Shown here: positions 62,211 through 64,000 of the stretch, piece after piece | Numbering within the stretch: position 1 is the first letter of the stretch | Layout: every line of letters begins with the position of its first letter | Source: Streptomyces laurentii | GTDB taxonomy: Bacteria; Actinomycetota; Actinomycetes; Streptomycetales; Streptomycetaceae | Assembly (NCBI GenBank): GCA_002355495.1 | Contig: AP017424.1 | Location: forward strand, 7,505,501-7,569,500 | Direction of reading: 5' to 3' | Length of the DNA: 64,000 nt | Program-made: the position numbers and the translations under genes | The notes under the pieces: generated by a model | Told to the model about the DNA's origin: nothing | Databases searched by the model: none | The model's input: only the letters and a program-made list of their open reading frames with translations

Positions 62211-64000
62211 TCAGCGTGTCCTGCGGATGGCGTCTGTGGCCGCCGTGGCGATGGCGGCGGGAGCGCTGGATGGCTGGGGCAGGTGCAGCAAGGTGGTCCC
62301 CGGCAGGTGGCGGGACTTCGCGGTGAGGGTGAGCTGGAGTACGGCGCAGCCGGCGGTCGTGAGCTGCTTGACGCGGGTGACGGCTTGAGTGGTTTCGTCG
62401 GGGGTGTAATGGGCGTCGGTGACGATCACGAGGAGGCGGCCGGCGCCGGGGCGGCTGAGTTCGAGGCCGTGGTCGAGTGCGTCGATGGCGTCGCCGAGGT
62501 TGTGGCTGCCGCCGTTGGCATTGAACGTCGTCACGCGCTCTGGTGCTCGGTGGGTGGGTCGGGTCAATGCGGTCAGGTGCCTGTCATAGGCGATGGTTGC
62601 GGTACGGGAGTCGGGGTCGGTCAGGGCTGCTGCCCGTGCCACGATCCAAGCAGCGGACGCGACGGGCGCGCAGGCGGCACGCATGGAGCCGGAGACGTCG
62701 ACGGCGATACCCACGCGCAGCGGTGGGGTGGGGGAGTTCCGGCGGCGGGTGTGGGTGAACGGCTCCGCGGTGGGGACCGACCCGGCCGCGCGCTGGGCGT
62801 CGCGGGCGAGAGCCGCGCGCATGTTGAGGCGGCCGGGCGGGGTGGGGCTGGTGGTCCGTTCCTCGGTCCGCTCACGGTAGGCGGCGGCACGCAGGGCGCG
62901 GCTCAGGCGTGCGGCGGCACTCTGCTCGGCGGCGGTGGGCCTGCGGGTGCCGGTAACTGGGGTGCTGCGGGGCGCCGGTGTGCCGTCGGGGGTGACGGTG
63001 CCGCGGGCGTTGAAGACGCTCTTGGCGGTGGCGGCGGCTTTGCGTCGCTGGCCGGCCCGCTGGGCGCGGTCCTGAGCCTGCGCCTTGGACCGCGCGGCCA
63101 TGGCGTCGGTCGCTGCGGCCTGTGCCGCGAGGTCGGCGGCGTCGGAGGCTGCCGTGCTGTCCATGACGACCCCCACGGCGCCGGACAGCAGATCGGCGAG
63201 GTTCTCCGGCACCGGCAGGGCGGGGGCCGCGATGTTCAGAGCGTCGCACCATTCCTGGGCGTGCGCGAGCATGGTCGTGGCGTCGTGATCGGCGCACTGG
63301 TGGGCTGCGGTCCAGATGCGGGTGAGGGTGGCCAGCAGGTCTGCGCCCAGCACCTTTTCGCACAGATCGGCGACGGCCCGGGTCTCGCCGGCGTCCAGGA
63401 TGCCGACGTCACGGCGGCCGAGGATCAGAGCCGCGACGGCGGCGGCGTGCTCGATGCCCTGGAGGGTGGGGTTGGAGATGTCGGGCATGACCAGGGTTCG
63501 GGCACTGGTGCGCAGGTAGGTGCGGTCCGTGGGCCGCCTGGTCAGGTGTGCGCCTTCGACACGGCTCTCCTCCAGCAGGAGCGCGGCCTCGACGACACGG
63601 GGGTTCGCTCCGGAGGGCGCCGTCCAGATGGAGTGGGCCGCGTGCGCGGCCTCGTGGACGAACACTCCCCAGGCGGCGGGATACCGTTCCTCGTCGCCCA
63701 CGATCCGCGGATGGATCTCGTGGGGCTTCAGCGGCGCGAACAGACGAGCGTCGACCTCGACCTCGCCCAGAGCGGGGAAGAACGCGGCCGGTGCGCCGCT
63801 GCGCGTGCCGGGGCGGCAGGTGACGAGGAGGTCCTGGCGGCCGGAGAGGGCGACCAGCCGATCGCCGAGTTCGGCTCCCACACGCAGCCAGGCGGCCGGG
63901 GAGGAACGGGGTTGCGCGGGCGGGGCGCCGTCGTCGTCCCATCGCGCGAGGTCGGCGTCGTCGTCCGGCGTGGTGGCGGGGGACTGGACGTGGTGGTGGG
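62211..64000 (-). CDS. vWA-domain metallopeptidase-like protein (5' end beyond window)
   Basis: At least 596 residues; the frame stays open to the right edge, so the start is not visible (GTG 63881 is only an internal candidate). The N-terminal part has AWGVFVHEAAHAAHSIW, an HEXXH zinc-peptidase site, with LLEESRVEGAHL downstream. The C-terminal vWA domain has VGIAVDVSGSMRAACAPVAS (the DxSxS metal-adhesion site) and LLVIVTDAHYTPD. The middle is Ala/Gln-rich and helical. This resembles CobT/YehP-like vWA proteins that pair with AAA+ ATPases; such a partner may lie outside the window. Confidence 0.72.
   Translation of the reverse strand, partial: HHHVQSPATTPDDDADLARWDDDGAPPAQPRSSPAAWLRVGAELGDRLVALSGRQDLLVTCRPGTRSGAPAAFFPALGEVEVDARLFAPLKPHEIHPRIVGDEERYPAAWGVFVHEAAHAAHSIWTAPSGANPRVVEAALLLEESRVEGAHLTRRPTDRTYLRTSARTLVMPDISNPTLQGIEHAAAVAALILGRRDVGILDAGETRAVADLCEKVLGADLLATLTRIWTAAHQCADHDATTMLAHAQEWCDALNIAAPALPVPENLADLLSGAVGVVMDSTAASDAADLAAQAAATDAMAARSKAQAQDRAQRAGQRRKAAATAKSVFNARGTVTPDGTPAPRSTPVTGTRRPTAAEQSAAARLSRALRAAAYRERTEERTTSPTPPGRLNMRAALARDAQRAAGSVPTAEPFTHTRRRNSPTPPLRVGIAVDVSGSMRAACAPVASAAWIVARAAALTDPDSRTATIAYDRHLTALTRPTHRAPERVTTFNANGGSHNLGDAIDALDHGLELSRPGAGRLLVIVTDAHYTPDETTQAVTRVKQLTTAGCAVLQLTLTAKSRHLPGTTLLHLPQPSSAPAAIATAATDAIRRTR

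Overview
High-GC actinomycete DNA with GTG/TTG starts, Streptomyces-type gene families (DUF317, DUF6207) and a Streptomyces-like repertoire of insertion sequences and type I-E CRISPR-Cas. It most resembles a large Streptomyces/Kitasatospora plasmid or a mobile chromosome arm. Everything below was read from the sequence; no database search was run.

Layout. (1) 1-7.9 kb: a catabolic block, with a fragment of an amidohydrolase, a 3-hydroxyacyl-CoA dehydrogenase, an acetoacetyl-CoA-synthetase-type ligase and an enoyl-CoA hydratase in one overlapping minus-strand operon. A divergent TetR regulator and a second minus-strand unit (YtcJ-like amidohydrolase plus APC permease) follow. The same inverted repeat lies before both units, so TetR probably controls both. 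(2) 8-16 kb: a ModA-like binding protein and a divergent IclR regulator, then a complete protocatechuate 4,5-cleavage operon: pobA, ligJ, ligK, ligI, a single-chain ligA-ligB fusion, and ligC. It takes 4-hydroxybenzoate through protocatechuate to pyruvate and oxaloacetate. The operon ends in a truncated aldo/keto reductase at a rearrangement point. (3) 16-20.9 kb: scrap zone with an aldehyde dehydrogenase fragment, an IS701-family element carrying an IS630-family element in its own target duplication, and decayed pieces of an IS5-like transposase, a nuclease-domain protein and an MFS transporter.

(4) 20.9-39.3 kb: a type I-E CRISPR-Cas system in two halves. The minus-strand half has array 1 (about 70 repeats), a scar of cas6e, then cas1-cas2. 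The plus-strand half has cas8e-cse2-cas7e-cas5e-cas6e, array 2 (about 36 repeats), then cas3. An IS110-family element lies between the halves. The arrays use repeats differing at two bases and share a leader motif, so one effector and one adaptation module probably serve both.

(5) 39.3-64 kb: plasmid-type genes, mostly one long minus-strand train. It holds a nuclease-like protein, DUF6207, several DUF317 proteins, a protein with two DnaB-N-like domains, a C5-cytosine methyltransferase, a PAPS-reductase-like protein, three tandem winged-helix-like paralogs, a VirD4/TraG-type coupling ATPase, an ATP-grasp ligase, a possible relaxase-like protein and a vWA/HEXXH metallopeptidase running off the right edge. 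This looks like a conjugation and maintenance region.

Caution: at least 13 genes or gene ends between 16 and 57 kb carry a one-base deficit inside a C or G run, always of the same sign, while the 1-16 kb genes are clean. I treat these as probable homopolymer errors or very recent decay, and give spans as they would read after restoring one base.
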